A DNA stretch of 64,000 bases from an uncultured candidate division WPS-2 bacterium (GTDB lineage Bacteria; Vulcanimicrobiota; Vulcanimicrobiia; Vulcanimicrobiales; Vulcanimicrobiaceae). The stretch is from NCBI GenBank assembly GCA_937927945.1, contig CALEYW010000092.1:1-64000 (forward strand), in the 5' to 3' direction. Shown in pieces: positions 51,855 through 62,356 of this stretch (within the stretch, counting starts at the first letter, position 1; the number at the start of each line of letters is the position of its first letter). The notes under the pieces are model-generated. The model was given only the letters and a program-made list of their open reading frames with translations, did no database searches and was not told the origin of the DNA. The position numbers and the translations under genes were made by a program.

Positions 51855-53090
51855 AACAAGATCAAGGTCCTCAATCCGGTCGTCGAACTCGACGGCGACG
51901 AGATGACGCGCATCATCTGGCACTTCATCAAAGAGAAGCTCATCCTGCCGTACCTCGAGATCGACCTCAAGTACTACGATTTGGGGATCGAGCATCGCGA
52001 CGCGACCGACGACCAGGTCACGCTCGACGCGGCGCGTGCGATCAAGGAGTACGGCGTCGGCGTCAAGTGCGCGACGATCACGCCGGATGAAGCGCGGGTC
52101 GAGGAGTTCCACCTCAAGTCGATGTGGCGTTCACCCAACGGCACGATCCGCAACGAGCTGGACGGCACGGTGTTCCGCGAGCCGATCATCTGCAAGAACG
52201 TCCCGCGCCTGGTGCCCGGCTGGACGAAGCCGATCGTGATCGGCCGCCACGCGTTCGGCGATCAGTACCGTGCGACGGATTTCGTCGTCCCCGGGCCCGG
52301 GACGCTGACGGTGAAGTTCACGCCGAAGAACGGCGGGACGCCGATCGAACGGACGGTGTTCGAGTTCCCGGGCGGCGGCGTCGCGCTCTCGATGTACAAC
52401 CTCGACGAGTCGATCCGCGGCTTCGCCCGCGCCTCGATGAACTACGGGCTGTTGCGCGGCTGGCCGGTCTATCTCTCGACCAAGAACACGATCCTCAAAG
52501 CCTATGACGGCCGCTTCAAGGACCTCTTCCAGCAGGTGTTCGACGAGGAGTTCAAGACCGAGTTCGACGCGCGCGGCTTGACCTACGAACATCGCTTGAT
52601 CGACGACATGGTCGCCGCCGCGATGAAGTGGTCGGGCGCGTTCGTGTGGGCGTGCAAGAACTACGACGGCGACGTGCAGTCCGATACCGTCGCGCAGGGT
52701 TTCGGTTCGCTCGGCCTGATGACGTCGGTGCTGATGACGCCCGACGGGAAGACGATCGAAGCCGAGGCGGCGCACGGCACGGTCACCCGTCATTATCGCG
52801 AGTACCAGAAGGGCCGCGAGACGTCGACGAATCCGATCGCTTCCATCTTCGCCTGGACGCGCGGGCTCGCGCATCGCGGCAAAGTCGATGGTACGCCGGA
52901 CGTGACGCGCTTCGCCGAGACGCTGGAGCAGGTGTGTGTCGAGACCGTCGAGGCCGGGAAGATGACGAAGGACCTGGCGATCCTCATCGGTCCCGATCAG
53001 CCCTGGCTGACCACGACGCAGTTCCTGGACGCGCTCGACGCGGAGCTGCGGCGGCGCATGGAATCCGCGCCGGCGCCGGCCGTCGTCTAA
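51852..53090 (+). CDS. icd: NADP-dependent isocitrate dehydrogenase
   Basis: A 412-residue eukaryote-type (class II) isocitrate dehydrogenase oxidising isocitrate to 2-oxoglutarate. It has VVELDGDEMTRIIWHFIK, CATITPDEARVEEF, SPNGTIRNELDGTVFREPI, LIDDMVAAAMKWSG and EAAHGTVTRHYREYQKG. The conserved N terminus KIKVLNPVVELDGDEM starts before the first ATG (51903); the codon where it should begin is CTG at 51852, seven bases after AGGAG, so CTG initiation is probable. It precedes the phosphofructokinase gene by 15 bases. Confidence 0.93.
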   Translation: MNKIKVLNPVVELDGDEMTRIIWHFIKEKLILPYLEIDLKYYDLGIEHRDATDDQVTLDAARAIKEYGVGVKCATITPDEARVEEFHLKSMWRSPNGTIRNELDGTVFREPIICKNVPRLVPGWTKPIVIGRHAFGDQYRATDFVVPGPGTLTVKFTPKNGGTPIERTVFEFPGGGVALSMYNLDESIRGFARASMNYGLLRGWPVYLSTKNTILKAYDGRFKDLFQQVFDEEFKTEFDARGLTYEHRLIDDMVAAAMKWSGAFVWACKNYDGDVQSDTVAQGFGSLGLMTSVLMTPDGKTIEAEAAHGTVTRHYREYQKGRETSTNPIASIFAWTRGLAHRGKVDGTPDVTRFAETLEQVCVETVEAGKMTKDLAILIGPDQPWLTTTQFLDALDAELRRRMESAPAPAVV

Positions 53091-53105
53091 CCCCGAGGAG
53101 ACGCG

Positions 53106-54350
<1,245 letters not shown>

Positions 54351-54732
54351 CTCCAGCAGTACGCGCAGCGCGTCGTCGGCGCGATCCGCCGGCACGAAGA
54401 GATGATCGTGGTGGAACGCCGCGACGATGTTGGCGGGGATGCCGGCGTCGGCCAACGCGCGCGACACGGCGGCCGTGAACCCGACCGCCGTGAGACTCGA
54501 ATGGACGGCGAGCGTGATCGCGCGGAACGGCCCGGCGCCGCGCAGCCCCGCGCGCTCCGCGTCGAACGCGCGGAACGATCGCCGTGGTCCCCTCGTCCTC
54601 GGTGAACGTCCCGAGCGCGACGCCGGCGGGAAGTTCGCCGGGCGAGCGCAGCACGCAGAAGAAGAACTCGCCGTCGCGGAGTTCCGGACACATCCCGGCG
54701 ACCAGAGCCCGGGGATCGGTCTCGCCGTCCAC

Positions 54733-55036
54733 GTCAGCCGCGTACTGGTGCGTCGGCGCCGGCGAACCCCGCCTGTGCGAGCGCATCCAGGACGCCGCGA
54801 CCCCGGCGAGGAGCCCGAGAAGGCGGCCGGCTGAAATGCCCGGCCCGGCAGTCGTCAACGCTCATCGACGCAGAGGATTCGCGTCGCCGCCGACCAGGCC
54901 CTCAGCCGGCTCCGTGAAAGCGCTCGGCGGCCTTCTCCAGGAGCCCCGGTGTATGGAAGGAATCTCCACCGCCGCGGTCAATTCCCGAGCTTCTGGTATA
55001 CCGGATACCAAATACCCCGTGCGATCGAGGCCTGCG
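54733..55036 (+). promoter_or_regulatory. Leader region of the oxalate operon
   Basis: About 300 bases without a gene. The last 45 bases carry the operator-like sequence described separately. No terminator or RNA gene was seen. Confidence 0.4.
54994..55016 (+). promoter_or_regulatory. Operator-like inverted repeat before gntR (site 1)
   Basis: TGGTAT (54994-54999) and ATACCA (55005-55010) form an inverted repeat with a 5-base spacer. The right arm continues into ATACCAAATACC (55005-55016). The same 12 bases recur in front of the transporter gene at 62363-62374. It lies 21 bases before the gntR start and probably serves autoregulation and control of the operon. Confidence 0.55.
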
Positions 55037-55720
55037 ATGTCGGCGTTGGAATTAGTGGCAATTCGGTCGGACACCAGCATCTCGGTGCGGGTGTACGAAA
55101 CAATTCGCGCCGCGATAACGGGAACGAATCTCTACGAAATCGACCATGCCGAACTGCGCCTCGACGAGCGCGAGCTGGCCGGCCGGCTCGGCGTGAGCCG
55201 CACGCCGATCCGCGAGGCATTGGTCCGGCTGGAGCACGAGGGCCTGGTGACGAACATTCCCCGCCGGGGATACTTCATCTCGCGCAAGAGCAAAGCGGAG
55301 CTGCTCGAGATCATCGTTGTCTGGGCCGCGCTGGAGAGCATGGCCGCGCGCCTGGTCGCCCAGTCGGCGGACGCCGGCGCGATCGCCTCGCTGCGCGAGA
55401 TCTTTGCGACGTTCGACGGCGAGCGCATCGCCGCTCAGCTCGACGAATACTCGGAAGCGAACCTTCGCTTCCACCAGCGCATCATCGAGCTTGCGGGCTG
55501 CGACACGCTACGCCGCACCGCTGAAGGCATCCTGGTCCACGTGCGTTCGATCCGCCACCGCACGATCGGTGAGGATCATCGCTTCGAACGCTCCATCGTC
55601 GACCACATGCAGATCATCGAAGCCCTCGAAATGCGCGAGGTCGAGCTCGCGGAGCGGCTCGTGCGCGACCACGCGCTGGCGCTCGCCGCGCACGTCGACG
55701 CGAACGACGACGATCTCTGA
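55037..55720 (+). CDS. GntR-family (FCD/FadR-type) regulator of the oxalate operon
   Basis: A 227-residue regulator. The N-terminal winged helix shows RVYETIRAAITG, then ELAGRLGVSRTPIREALVRL and GLVTNIPRRGYFISR; the C-terminal FCD ligand domain runs from about 95 with EIIVVWAALESMAARL and metal/ligand His residues (RFHQRIIELAG, IVDHMQIIEAL). Members repress catabolic genes until a small acid binds. It is the first gene of gntR-oxc-frc-ligase, 56 bases before the decarboxylase, and has an operator-like site in front of it. Oxalate, oxalyl-CoA or formate is the likely effector; inference. Confidence 0.8.
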   Translation: MSALELVAIRSDTSISVRVYETIRAAITGTNLYEIDHAELRLDERELAGRLGVSRTPIREALVRLEHEGLVTNIPRRGYFISRKSKAELLEIIVVWAALESMAARLVAQSADAGAIASLREIFATFDGERIAAQLDEYSEANLRFHQRIIELAGCDTLRRTAEGILVHVRSIRHRTIGEDHRFERSIVDHMQIIEALEMREVELAERLVRDHALALAAHVDANDDDL

Positions 55721-55776
55721 CCCGCGACACACGCCCATACCGCATCGAACCGTACCGAAGGAACAAGGGGAGCCCG

Positions 55777-57498
55777 ATGGCCCAAACTGCACCGATCGCT
55801 AAAGATCTTCCGAAACTCGACGCCGACCAGCCGGCACAAACGGTCTCCGGAGGCCACCTCGTCGCGAAGGCCCTCAAGAACGAGGGGATCGACGTGATCT
55901 TCACCCTCTGCGGCGGCCACATCATCGACATCTACGACGGCTGCCAAGACGAAGGCATCAAGATCATCGATGTCCGCCACGAGCAGGTCGCCGCGCACGC
56001 GGCCGACGGGTACGCCCGCGTCACGGGCAAGCCCGGCTGCGCCGTGGTGACCGCGGGGCCCGGGACGACCAACGCCGTGACCGGCGTCGCGAACGCCTTC
56101 CGCGCCGAGAGTCCGTTCCTGTTGATCGGCGGCCAAGGCGCGCTCAACCAGAACAAGATGGGTTCGCTCCAAGATCTTCCGCACGTCGAAATCATGCGGC
56201 CGATTACGAAGTTCGCCTCGAGCGTCGTCACGACGGAACGCGTCGCCGACATGTGCGCCATGGCTTTCCGTGAGTCGCACAACGGAGCGTTCGGTCCGTC
56301 GTATCTCGAGATCGGCCGCGACATCCTCGACGGGACCGTGCCGCTCAAGAACGCCGTGATCCCGACGCCCGGACACTATCGCGCGTCGACGAAGTCGGTC
56401 GGCGATCCGAACTCGATACAGAGGCTCGCCGACATCCTCTCGAAGGCGGAACGTCCGGCGATTCTCTTCGGCCAGCAGACCTGGACCTGCCGCGCCGGCG
56501 CGCAGGCGCGCGAGCTCGCGCGCACCTACAACATCCCGGCCTACATGAACGGTGCCGGCCGCGGCACGTTCGTCCCGGGCGACCCGCAGGGTTTCCAGCT
56601 GACCCGCGGCTACGCGTTCGGCAAAGCCGACGTGATCGTCATCGTCGGAACGCCGTTCGACTTCCGCATGAGCTACGGGAAGCGCCTCAAGGCACCCACC
56701 GTCGTGCAGATCGACATGGGGTACGGCACCGTCGGTAAGAACCGCGACATCACGCTGGGGCTCGTCGGCGATATCGGCGCGATCCTCGGCGCGGTGCTGC
56801 AAGCGGCGCCGAGCAGCCTCAAGGAGAGCGCGAAGGGTCGAGGGGGCTGGATCGACGAGCTCCGCGCCGAGGAGAAGTCGCTGAGCGAAGCGCGCCTGCC
56901 GAAAATCAAGAACGACTCGATCCCGATCCACCCGCTGCGCCTCGGTTACGAGATCAACGAGTTCCTCACCGAGAACACGCGCTTCATCGGCGACGGCGGC
57001 GACATCGTCACCGCGGCCGGCGGCATCGTGCAGCCAAAGGGCGAGGGCCTGTGGATGGACCCCGGTCCGCTCGGCACGCTCGGCGTCGGCGTCTCGTTCG
57101 CGATGGCCTCGAAGTTCGCCGAGCCCCAGAAAGAAGTGCTCTGCCTCTTCGGCGACGGCACGTTCGGCATGACGGGCTGGGACATGCAGACGGCGATGCG
57201 CTTCAACCTGCCCTTCATCGGCATCATCGGCAACAACTCGTACATGAACCAGATCCGCGCCGGTCAGATCATGAAGTACGGCAAGGAAAAGGGCGACGTG
57301 GGCAACTACCTCGGCGACGTCGACTTCGAGAAGTTCGCGCAGATGCTCGGCGGATACGGCGAAGCGGTCCGCGACCCCAAGCAGATCCGTCCCGCGCTCG
57401 AGCGGGCCCGCGAATCGGGCAAGTGCGCGCTGATCAACGTTTGGATCGATCCGAACGAGTTCGCGCCCGGCACGATGAACCAGACAATGTACAAGTAG
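55777..57498 (+). CDS. TPP-dependent oxalyl-CoA decarboxylase-like enzyme
   Basis: A 573-residue ThDP enzyme with the three usual domains. TPP-activating Glu is in VRHEQVAAHAADGYAR; the TPP/Mg motif is GDGTFGMTGWDMQ with GNNSYMNQ 30 residues later. Sequence alone is between 2-hydroxyacyl-CoA lyase/acetolactate synthase and oxalyl-CoA decarboxylase: Tyr/Glu residues that line the oxalyl pocket in the Oxalobacter enzyme (YEEMD) are replaced by LPHVE, and the C terminus differs. The decarboxylase call therefore rests mainly on the adjacent frc gene and transporter. It would convert oxalyl-CoA to formyl-CoA and CO2. Strong AAGG...GGGG leader and ATG. Confidence 0.7.
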   Translation: MAQTAPIAKDLPKLDADQPAQTVSGGHLVAKALKNEGIDVIFTLCGGHIIDIYDGCQDEGIKIIDVRHEQVAAHAADGYARVTGKPGCAVVTAGPGTTNAVTGVANAFRAESPFLLIGGQGALNQNKMGSLQDLPHVEIMRPITKFASSVVTTERVADMCAMAFRESHNGAFGPSYLEIGRDILDGTVPLKNAVIPTPGHYRASTKSVGDPNSIQRLADILSKAERPAILFGQQTWTCRAGAQARELARTYNIPAYMNGAGRGTFVPGDPQGFQLTRGYAFGKADVIVIVGTPFDFRMSYGKRLKAPTVVQIDMGYGTVGKNRDITLGLVGDIGAILGAVLQAAPSSLKESAKGRGGWIDELRAEEKSLSEARLPKIKNDSIPIHPLRLGYEINEFLTENTRFIGDGGDIVTAAGGIVQPKGEGLWMDPGPLGTLGVGVSFAMASKFAEPQKEVLCLFGDGTFGMTGWDMQTAMRFNLPFIGIIGNNSYMNQIRAGQIMKYGKEKGDVGNYLGDVDFEKFAQMLGGYGEAVRDPKQIRPALERARESGKCALINVWIDPNEFAPGTMNQTMYK

Positions 57499-57506
57499 GC
57501 CCATCG

Positions 57507-58781
57507 ATGAGTACGAACGGCGTTTCGCCCAAGGGGGCATCGGAGGGATCGACGCGCAAGGCGCTCGACGGGGTCAAGGTGCTGGACATGACGCACGTCC
57601 AGGCCGGCCCGTCGTGCACCCAGATCCTCGCGTGGCTCGGAGCCGACGTCATCAAGGTTGAACTGCCCGGTCGCGGCGACATCACGCGCGGTCAGCTGCG
57701 CGACCTTCCGGGCGTCGACAGCCTCTACTTCACGATGCTGAACTGCAACAAGCGCAGCATCACGCTCAACACGAAGACCGCCGACGGGAAGGCGATCTTC
57801 GAGAAGCTGATCCAGCACTGCGACGTGCTGGTCGAGAACTTCGGTCCGGGCGTGCTCGACCGCCAGGGCTTCACCTGGGAGCGCATCCGCGAGATCAATC
57901 CGCGCATCTCATACGCGTCGATAAAGGGCTTCGGCCCCGGCGTGTACGAGGACTTCAAAGCCTACGAAACCGTCGCGCAAGCGATGGGCGGATCGATGAG
58001 CACGACCGGGTTCCCGGACGGGCCGCCCACCAGCACCGGTTCGCAGATCGGCGACTCCGGCAGCGGCATCCACATGGTGGCGGGCATCCTTGCGGCGCTC
58101 TTCCAGCGCACGCATACCGGCCGCGGCCAGCGCGTCACCGTCGCGATGCAGGACGCGGTCCTCAACCTGTGCCGGGTGAAGATGCGCGACCAACAGCGGC
58201 TTGCGCACGGCCCGCTGAACGAGTATCCGAACGAGGAATTCGGCGACTTCGTCCCGCGTTCGGGGAACGCGTCGGGCGGCGGACAGCCCGGGGCCGCGCT
58301 GCGCTGCGCGCCCGGCGGTCCGAACGACTACGTCTACGTCATCATCCAGCCGCCGGTCTGGGCGGGGCTGGCAAAAATGGTCGGTCGGCCGGAGCTGGTC
58401 GAAGATCCCGGCTACGCCACACCCGAGGCGCGACTCGAGCATCTCGACGAGGTCTTCGGCGTCGTCGAGGCGTGGACGCAGGCCCATACCAAACACCAGG
58501 TGCTCGAGAAGCTCAACTCGATCGACGTTCCCTGCGGACCGATTCTGAGCACCAAAGATCTGATCGAAGACGAGTCGTTGCGCGCGCGCGGGATGATCGC
58601 AGACGTGGAACACCCCAAGCGCGGGACGTTCACGACTGTCGGCTGTCCGATCGTCCTCTCGGACACGCCCGTCAAGATCGTCGCGTCGCCGCTGCTCGGC
58701 GAACACAACGAAGAAATCCTCAAAGAGATCGGCTGGGACGGTAAGGATGCACGCGAGCTCCAAGCCGCCGGCGTACTGTAG
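57507..58781 (+). CDS. frc: Formyl-CoA:oxalate CoA-transferase
   Basis: A 424-residue class III CoA-transferase closely matching the Oxalobacter Frc pattern: LDMTHVQAGPSCTQIL, GVDSLYFTMLNCNKRSITL, VENFGPGVLDRQGFTWE, catalytic Asp183 in IGDSGSGIH, VAMQDAVLNLCRVKMRDQQR, and the glycine loop GNASGGGQPG. It moves CoA from formyl-CoA to oxalate. A position occupied by Trp in the Oxalobacter enzyme (TRGWLQD) is Gln here (TRGQLRD), which may alter kinetics. It starts eight bases after the decarboxylase. Confidence 0.92.
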   Translation: MSTNGVSPKGASEGSTRKALDGVKVLDMTHVQAGPSCTQILAWLGADVIKVELPGRGDITRGQLRDLPGVDSLYFTMLNCNKRSITLNTKTADGKAIFEKLIQHCDVLVENFGPGVLDRQGFTWERIREINPRISYASIKGFGPGVYEDFKAYETVAQAMGGSMSTTGFPDGPPTSTGSQIGDSGSGIHMVAGILAALFQRTHTGRGQRVTVAMQDAVLNLCRVKMRDQQRLAHGPLNEYPNEEFGDFVPRSGNASGGGQPGAALRCAPGGPNDYVYVIIQPPVWAGLAKMVGRPELVEDPGYATPEARLEHLDEVFGVVEAWTQAHTKHQVLEKLNSIDVPCGPILSTKDLIEDESLRARGMIADVEHPKRGTFTTVGCPIVLSDTPVKIVASPLLGEHNEEILKEIGWDGKDARELQAAGVL

Positions 58782-58791
58782 GAGACCATAG

Positions 58792-60939
58792 ATGCTGCTC
58801 GACCGTCAAACTCGCGACAAGGCTGCCGTTCGCGCAGTCCTCGACCGCGTCAAAGCCGATAACCGCAGCGCGCTGAGCGCGCCGGAAGCAAAAGAAGTCG
58901 CCGATGCGTACGGCTTGCCCGTACCGCAAGAGGGCCTGGCGACCTCGGCCGACGAGGCGGCAAAGCTCGCCGAAAAGCTCGGCTTCCCTGTCGTTTTGAA
59001 GATTGTCTCACCCGACATCCTGCACAAGACTGAAGCGGGCGGCGTCCTCGTCGGCGTCGACAACGCGCAGGCGGTTCGCACTGGGTACGACAGGATCGTC
59101 GCCAACGCGAAGAAGTATCAGGCCGACGCCAAGATCAGCGGCGTCCAGGTGCAGCAGATGCTGCCGACGGGCGCTCAGGAAGTGATCGTCGGCGCAGTCA
59201 CCGATCCGAGCTTCGGCAAGCTCGTCGCGTTCGGTCTCGGCGGCGTGCTCGTCGAAGTGCTCAAGGACATCACGTTCCGGCTTGCGCCGGCGACGCGCGA
59301 AGACGCGCTCTCGATGCTCGATGGCATTCAAGCCGCGGAGATGCTCAAGGGCGTGCGCGGCTCCGAGCCGGTCGATCGCGATGCGCTCGCCGACATTATC
59401 GAAGGCGTCTCGCAGCTGATCACCGACTTCCCGGAGATCAGCGAAGTCGACTTGAACCCCGTCTTCGCGACGCCGAAGGGTGCGACCGCTGTCGACGTCC
59501 GCATCCTGGTCGACTTCAACCCGCCCGAGCCGCGTTACCGTCCGAGCCAAGACGAGATCGTGCGCGCGATGAATCGTATCATGCGGCCCGATGCGGTCGC
59601 CGTGATCGGCGCTTCGAGCGAAGACGGCAAGATCGGCAACTCGGTGATGAAGAACCTCATCAACGGGGGCTACAAGGGTCAGATCTATCCGATCAACCCG
59701 AAGGCCGACGAAATACTCGGCTACAAGGCGTACGCCTCGGTCAAAGACATACCGGGCGACGTCGACGTCGCGGTGTTCGCGATCCCGGCGAAGTTCGTCG
59801 CGGCCGCGCTGATCGAGTGCGGCGAGAAGAAGATCCCGGGCGCCGTCCTTATTCCCTCGGGCTTCGCGGAGACGGGCAACGAGGAAGGGCAGCTCGAGAT
59901 TCAGCAGATCGGGCGCAAGTACAACGTTCGGTTGATGGGGCCGAACATCTACGGCTTCTACTACACGCCCAAGGATCTGTGCGCGACCTTCTGCACACCG
60001 TACGACGTCAAAGGCTCGGTCGCGTTGTCGTCTCAATCCGGCGGCGTCGGCATGGCGATTATCGGCTTCAGCCGCTCGGCGAAGATGGGCGTCTCAGCGA
60101 TCGTTGGCCTGGGCAACAAAGCCGACATCGACGAAGACGACCTCCTGACGTTTTTCGAGCAGGACGATGCCACAAAAGCCGTCGCGATGCACATGGAGGA
60201 TCTCAAGGACGGCCGGTCCTTCGCAGAAGTCGCCAAGCGGGTGTCGAAGAAGAAGCCGGTCATCGTGCTCAAAGCCGGTCGCACGGCACTCGGCGCGCGC
60301 GCCGCGAGCTCGCACACGGGCGCGCTCGCGGGGAACGACAAGGTGTACGACGACGTGCTCCGCCAGAGCGGCGTGATCCGCGCGCGCGGCCTCAACGAAC
60401 TGCTGCAGTTCGCGCGCGCGGTGCCGATCCTGCCGACGCCCAAGGGCGAGAACGTCGTCATCATCACCGGCGCCGGCGGCTCGGGCGTTCTGCTCTCCGA
60501 CTCGGTCGTCGACGCGGGGCTCTCGCTGATGAAGTTCGAGCCCGACCTCGACGAAGCGTTCAAGAAGTTCATCCCGCCCTTCGGCGCGTCCGGAAATCCG
60601 GTCGACATCACCGGCGGCGAGCCGCCGAAGACGTACCAGAATACGATTCGTCTGGGGCTCGAGGACGACCGCATCCACGCGCTCATCCTGGGTTACTGGC
60701 ACACGATCGTCACCCCACCGATGGTCTTCGCGCGACTCTGCGTCGAAGTCGTCGAAGAGTTCCGCGCCAAAGGGATCGATAAGCCCGTCGTGGCGTCACT
60801 CGCCGGCGACGTCGAAGTCGAAGAGGCGAGCGAATATCTCTACGACCACGGCATCCCGGCGTATCCGTACAATACGGAGACGATGGTCGCGGCGCTCGGC
60901 GCCAAGTATCGTTGGGCCCGCGCGGCGGGACTTCTCTAG
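58792..60939 (+). CDS. ADP-forming acyl-CoA ligase (fused beta-alpha type)
   Basis: A 715-residue NDP-forming acyl-CoA synthetase. The order is ATP-grasp domain first (about 15-240: GFPVVLKIVSPDILHKTEAGGV, GAVTDPSFGKLVAFGLGGVLVE), then CoA-binding Rossmann domain (about 265-390: VAVIGASSEDGKIGNSV) and the ligase domain with phospho-His508 in ASSHTGALAGND. Such enzymes run acyl-CoA + ADP + Pi to acid + CoA + ATP. In this operon it could act on formyl-CoA or oxalyl-CoA, conserving energy or priming oxalate; which one is inference. It begins 10 bases after frc and ends before a strong terminator. Confidence 0.85.
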   Translation: MLLDRQTRDKAAVRAVLDRVKADNRSALSAPEAKEVADAYGLPVPQEGLATSADEAAKLAEKLGFPVVLKIVSPDILHKTEAGGVLVGVDNAQAVRTGYDRIVANAKKYQADAKISGVQVQQMLPTGAQEVIVGAVTDPSFGKLVAFGLGGVLVEVLKDITFRLAPATREDALSMLDGIQAAEMLKGVRGSEPVDRDALADIIEGVSQLITDFPEISEVDLNPVFATPKGATAVDVRILVDFNPPEPRYRPSQDEIVRAMNRIMRPDAVAVIGASSEDGKIGNSVMKNLINGGYKGQIYPINPKADEILGYKAYASVKDIPGDVDVAVFAIPAKFVAAALIECGEKKIPGAVLIPSGFAETGNEEGQLEIQQIGRKYNVRLMGPNIYGFYYTPKDLCATFCTPYDVKGSVALSSQSGGVGMAIIGFSRSAKMGVSAIVGLGNKADIDEDDLLTFFEQDDATKAVAMHMEDLKDGRSFAEVAKRVSKKKPVIVLKAGRTALGARAASSHTGALAGNDKVYDDVLRQSGVIRARGLNELLQFARAVPILPTPKGENVVIITGAGGSGVLLSDSVVDAGLSLMKFEPDLDEAFKKFIPPFGASGNPVDITGGEPPKTYQNTIRLGLEDDRIHALILGYWHTIVTPPMVFARLCVEVVEEFRAKGIDKPVVASLAGDVEVEEASEYLYDHGIPAYPYNTETMVAALGAKYRWARAAGLL

Positions 60940-60959
60940 TCAAAGACCGCGGCGCGAAC

Positions 60960-60998
60960 GAAAGAGGCCGGTCTCCCGATGGGAGACCGGCCTCTTTC
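60960..60998. terminator. Bidirectional terminator, perfect 18-bp stem
   Basis: An 18-bp uninterrupted inverted repeat (60960-60977 with 60981-60998) around a 3-base loop lies between the convergent ligase and transporter genes. Each arm ends in CTTTC, giving only a weak T-run on either strand. Built like the hairpin at 35033-35073. Confidence 0.75.
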
Positions 60999-61028
60999 GT
61001 TACGCCGACTCGCGTGCGTGAAAGCGGC

Positions 61029-62309
61029 TTAGACCGGGCCGACGGCCACTCCGCCGGGCAACCCGCCGAGCTGATTCTCGGCCGCGACCGCGCGCTCGCG
61101 CATCGGCTTGAGGACCGCAACCGCCAGCGCCGCGACGAGGATGTTGAAGGCCACCAGGACGGCGAGGACCGTTGCGTACGATCCCGTGCTGGCGTAGACC
61201 CACACGGCGATCGGCACGACGAACGATGCCGTACCCTTGGCGGTGTAGAGCAGTCCGGAGTTCGTGGTCGCGAACTTCGGACCGAAGATGTCGGTGCACG
61301 CGGCGGGAAACAGGCTGTAGATCTCGCCCGACGCCAAGAACGTCAACGCGGCGCAGACCATGAACATGACCGGATTGTGCGCCGCGAAGATCAAACCGAA
61401 CAGGCCGACCGCTTCGCACGAGAAGGCGATGGCCATCGTGACCTCGCGCCCGACTCGGTCCGACATCGCCCCGAAGAGGATGCGGCTGCCGCCGTTCGCC
61501 AGGTTGTCGACCAGCAGCGTCAGGGAAAGGATCGCCGCGACCCCGTAGTCCTTCGCCATCGGAGCGACCTGCGCGGTTATGAACAGCAGGCCCGCGGCGA
61601 TCATGACCATCATGACGTAGAGCAGCCAAAAAGCCGGCGACGCGAGCATCTGGGCAGGCGAATAGCTGTTCTTTCGCATACGCGTCGCCGCCAGATTGTC
61701 GGCAGGGACGGCCGGGACTTCCTCCGGACGCGGAAATGCGAGGAAGAAGGCGATGATGAAAACGATGATCCCTTGGACGATCGCAAACGTCTGAAACGCC
61801 GAAGCGTAACCCGACGCCTTGATCATGTTCGCGATCGGGATGACCGTGAGCGCCGCGCCTGCGCCGAAACCCGCGGCCGTGAGGCCGACCGCCAGGCCGC
61901 GCCGATCCGGGAACCACTTGACCGCGATGCCGACCATGGTGCCGTACACCAGCCCGGCTCCCAAACCGCTTATGATCTCACCGAGAACGAGCGTGCCGAT
62001 CGTCGCGGCGTGCGCGTCGATCACCCAGCCGACGGCGATCAGGATTCCAGCGAGAGCAACCATCGGCTTGGGACCGAACCGATCGGCGAACCAGCCGTTG
62101 AACGGCACGACCCAGGTCTGCGCGAGCACGAACGCTGCGAAAGCCGACTGAATCGCGGCTTTCTTCCAGCCGTTGGCAGCCGCGAGCGGGTTGACGAAAA
62201 GGGTCCAACCATATTGCAGGTTGGCGATGCAGATCATGGCCACGATGGCCAGAGCGAGAATGAGCCACCGGTTACGCGCGCCGCTCGGAGCGCTCGAAGT
62301 TGATACCAA
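61029..62309 (-). CDS. OFA-family MFS transporter (oxalate:formate antiporter-like)
   Basis: A 426-residue, 12-helix major-facilitator protein of the OFA family. Typical elements: WTLFVNPLAAANGWKKAAIQ, FNGWFADRFGPKPMVALAG, GIAVKWFPDRRGLAVGLTAA, and in the second half ILFGAMSDRVGREVTMAIAF. OxlT-type proteins exchange oxalate for formate; the oxalate operon next to it supports this. TTG at 62309 is preceded by GGGAGG at five bases; a longer frame would run through the operator-like palindrome at 62357 and is rejected. Confidence 0.82.
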   Translation of the reverse strand: MVSTSSAPSGARNRWLILALAIVAMICIANLQYGWTLFVNPLAAANGWKKAAIQSAFAAFVLAQTWVVPFNGWFADRFGPKPMVALAGILIAVGWVIDAHAATIGTLVLGEIISGLGAGLVYGTMVGIAVKWFPDRRGLAVGLTAAGFGAGAALTVIPIANMIKASGYASAFQTFAIVQGIIVFIIAFFLAFPRPEEVPAVPADNLAATRMRKNSYSPAQMLASPAFWLLYVMMVMIAAGLLFITAQVAPMAKDYGVAAILSLTLLVDNLANGGSRILFGAMSDRVGREVTMAIAFSCEAVGLFGLIFAAHNPVMFMVCAALTFLASGEIYSLFPAACTDIFGPKFATTNSGLLYTAKGTASFVVPIAVWVYASTGSYATVLAVLVAFNILVAALAVAVLKPMRERAVAAENQLGGLPGGVAVGPV

Positions 62310-62356
62310 GCTAGCCTCCCTCTGGATGAAGGGGATATCTTTCGCGCCATTCGCCA

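Noticed and set aside
55576..57540. 654-codon minus-strand frame over the decarboxylase
   Set aside because: Antisense shadow; no motif, no ribosome-binding site.
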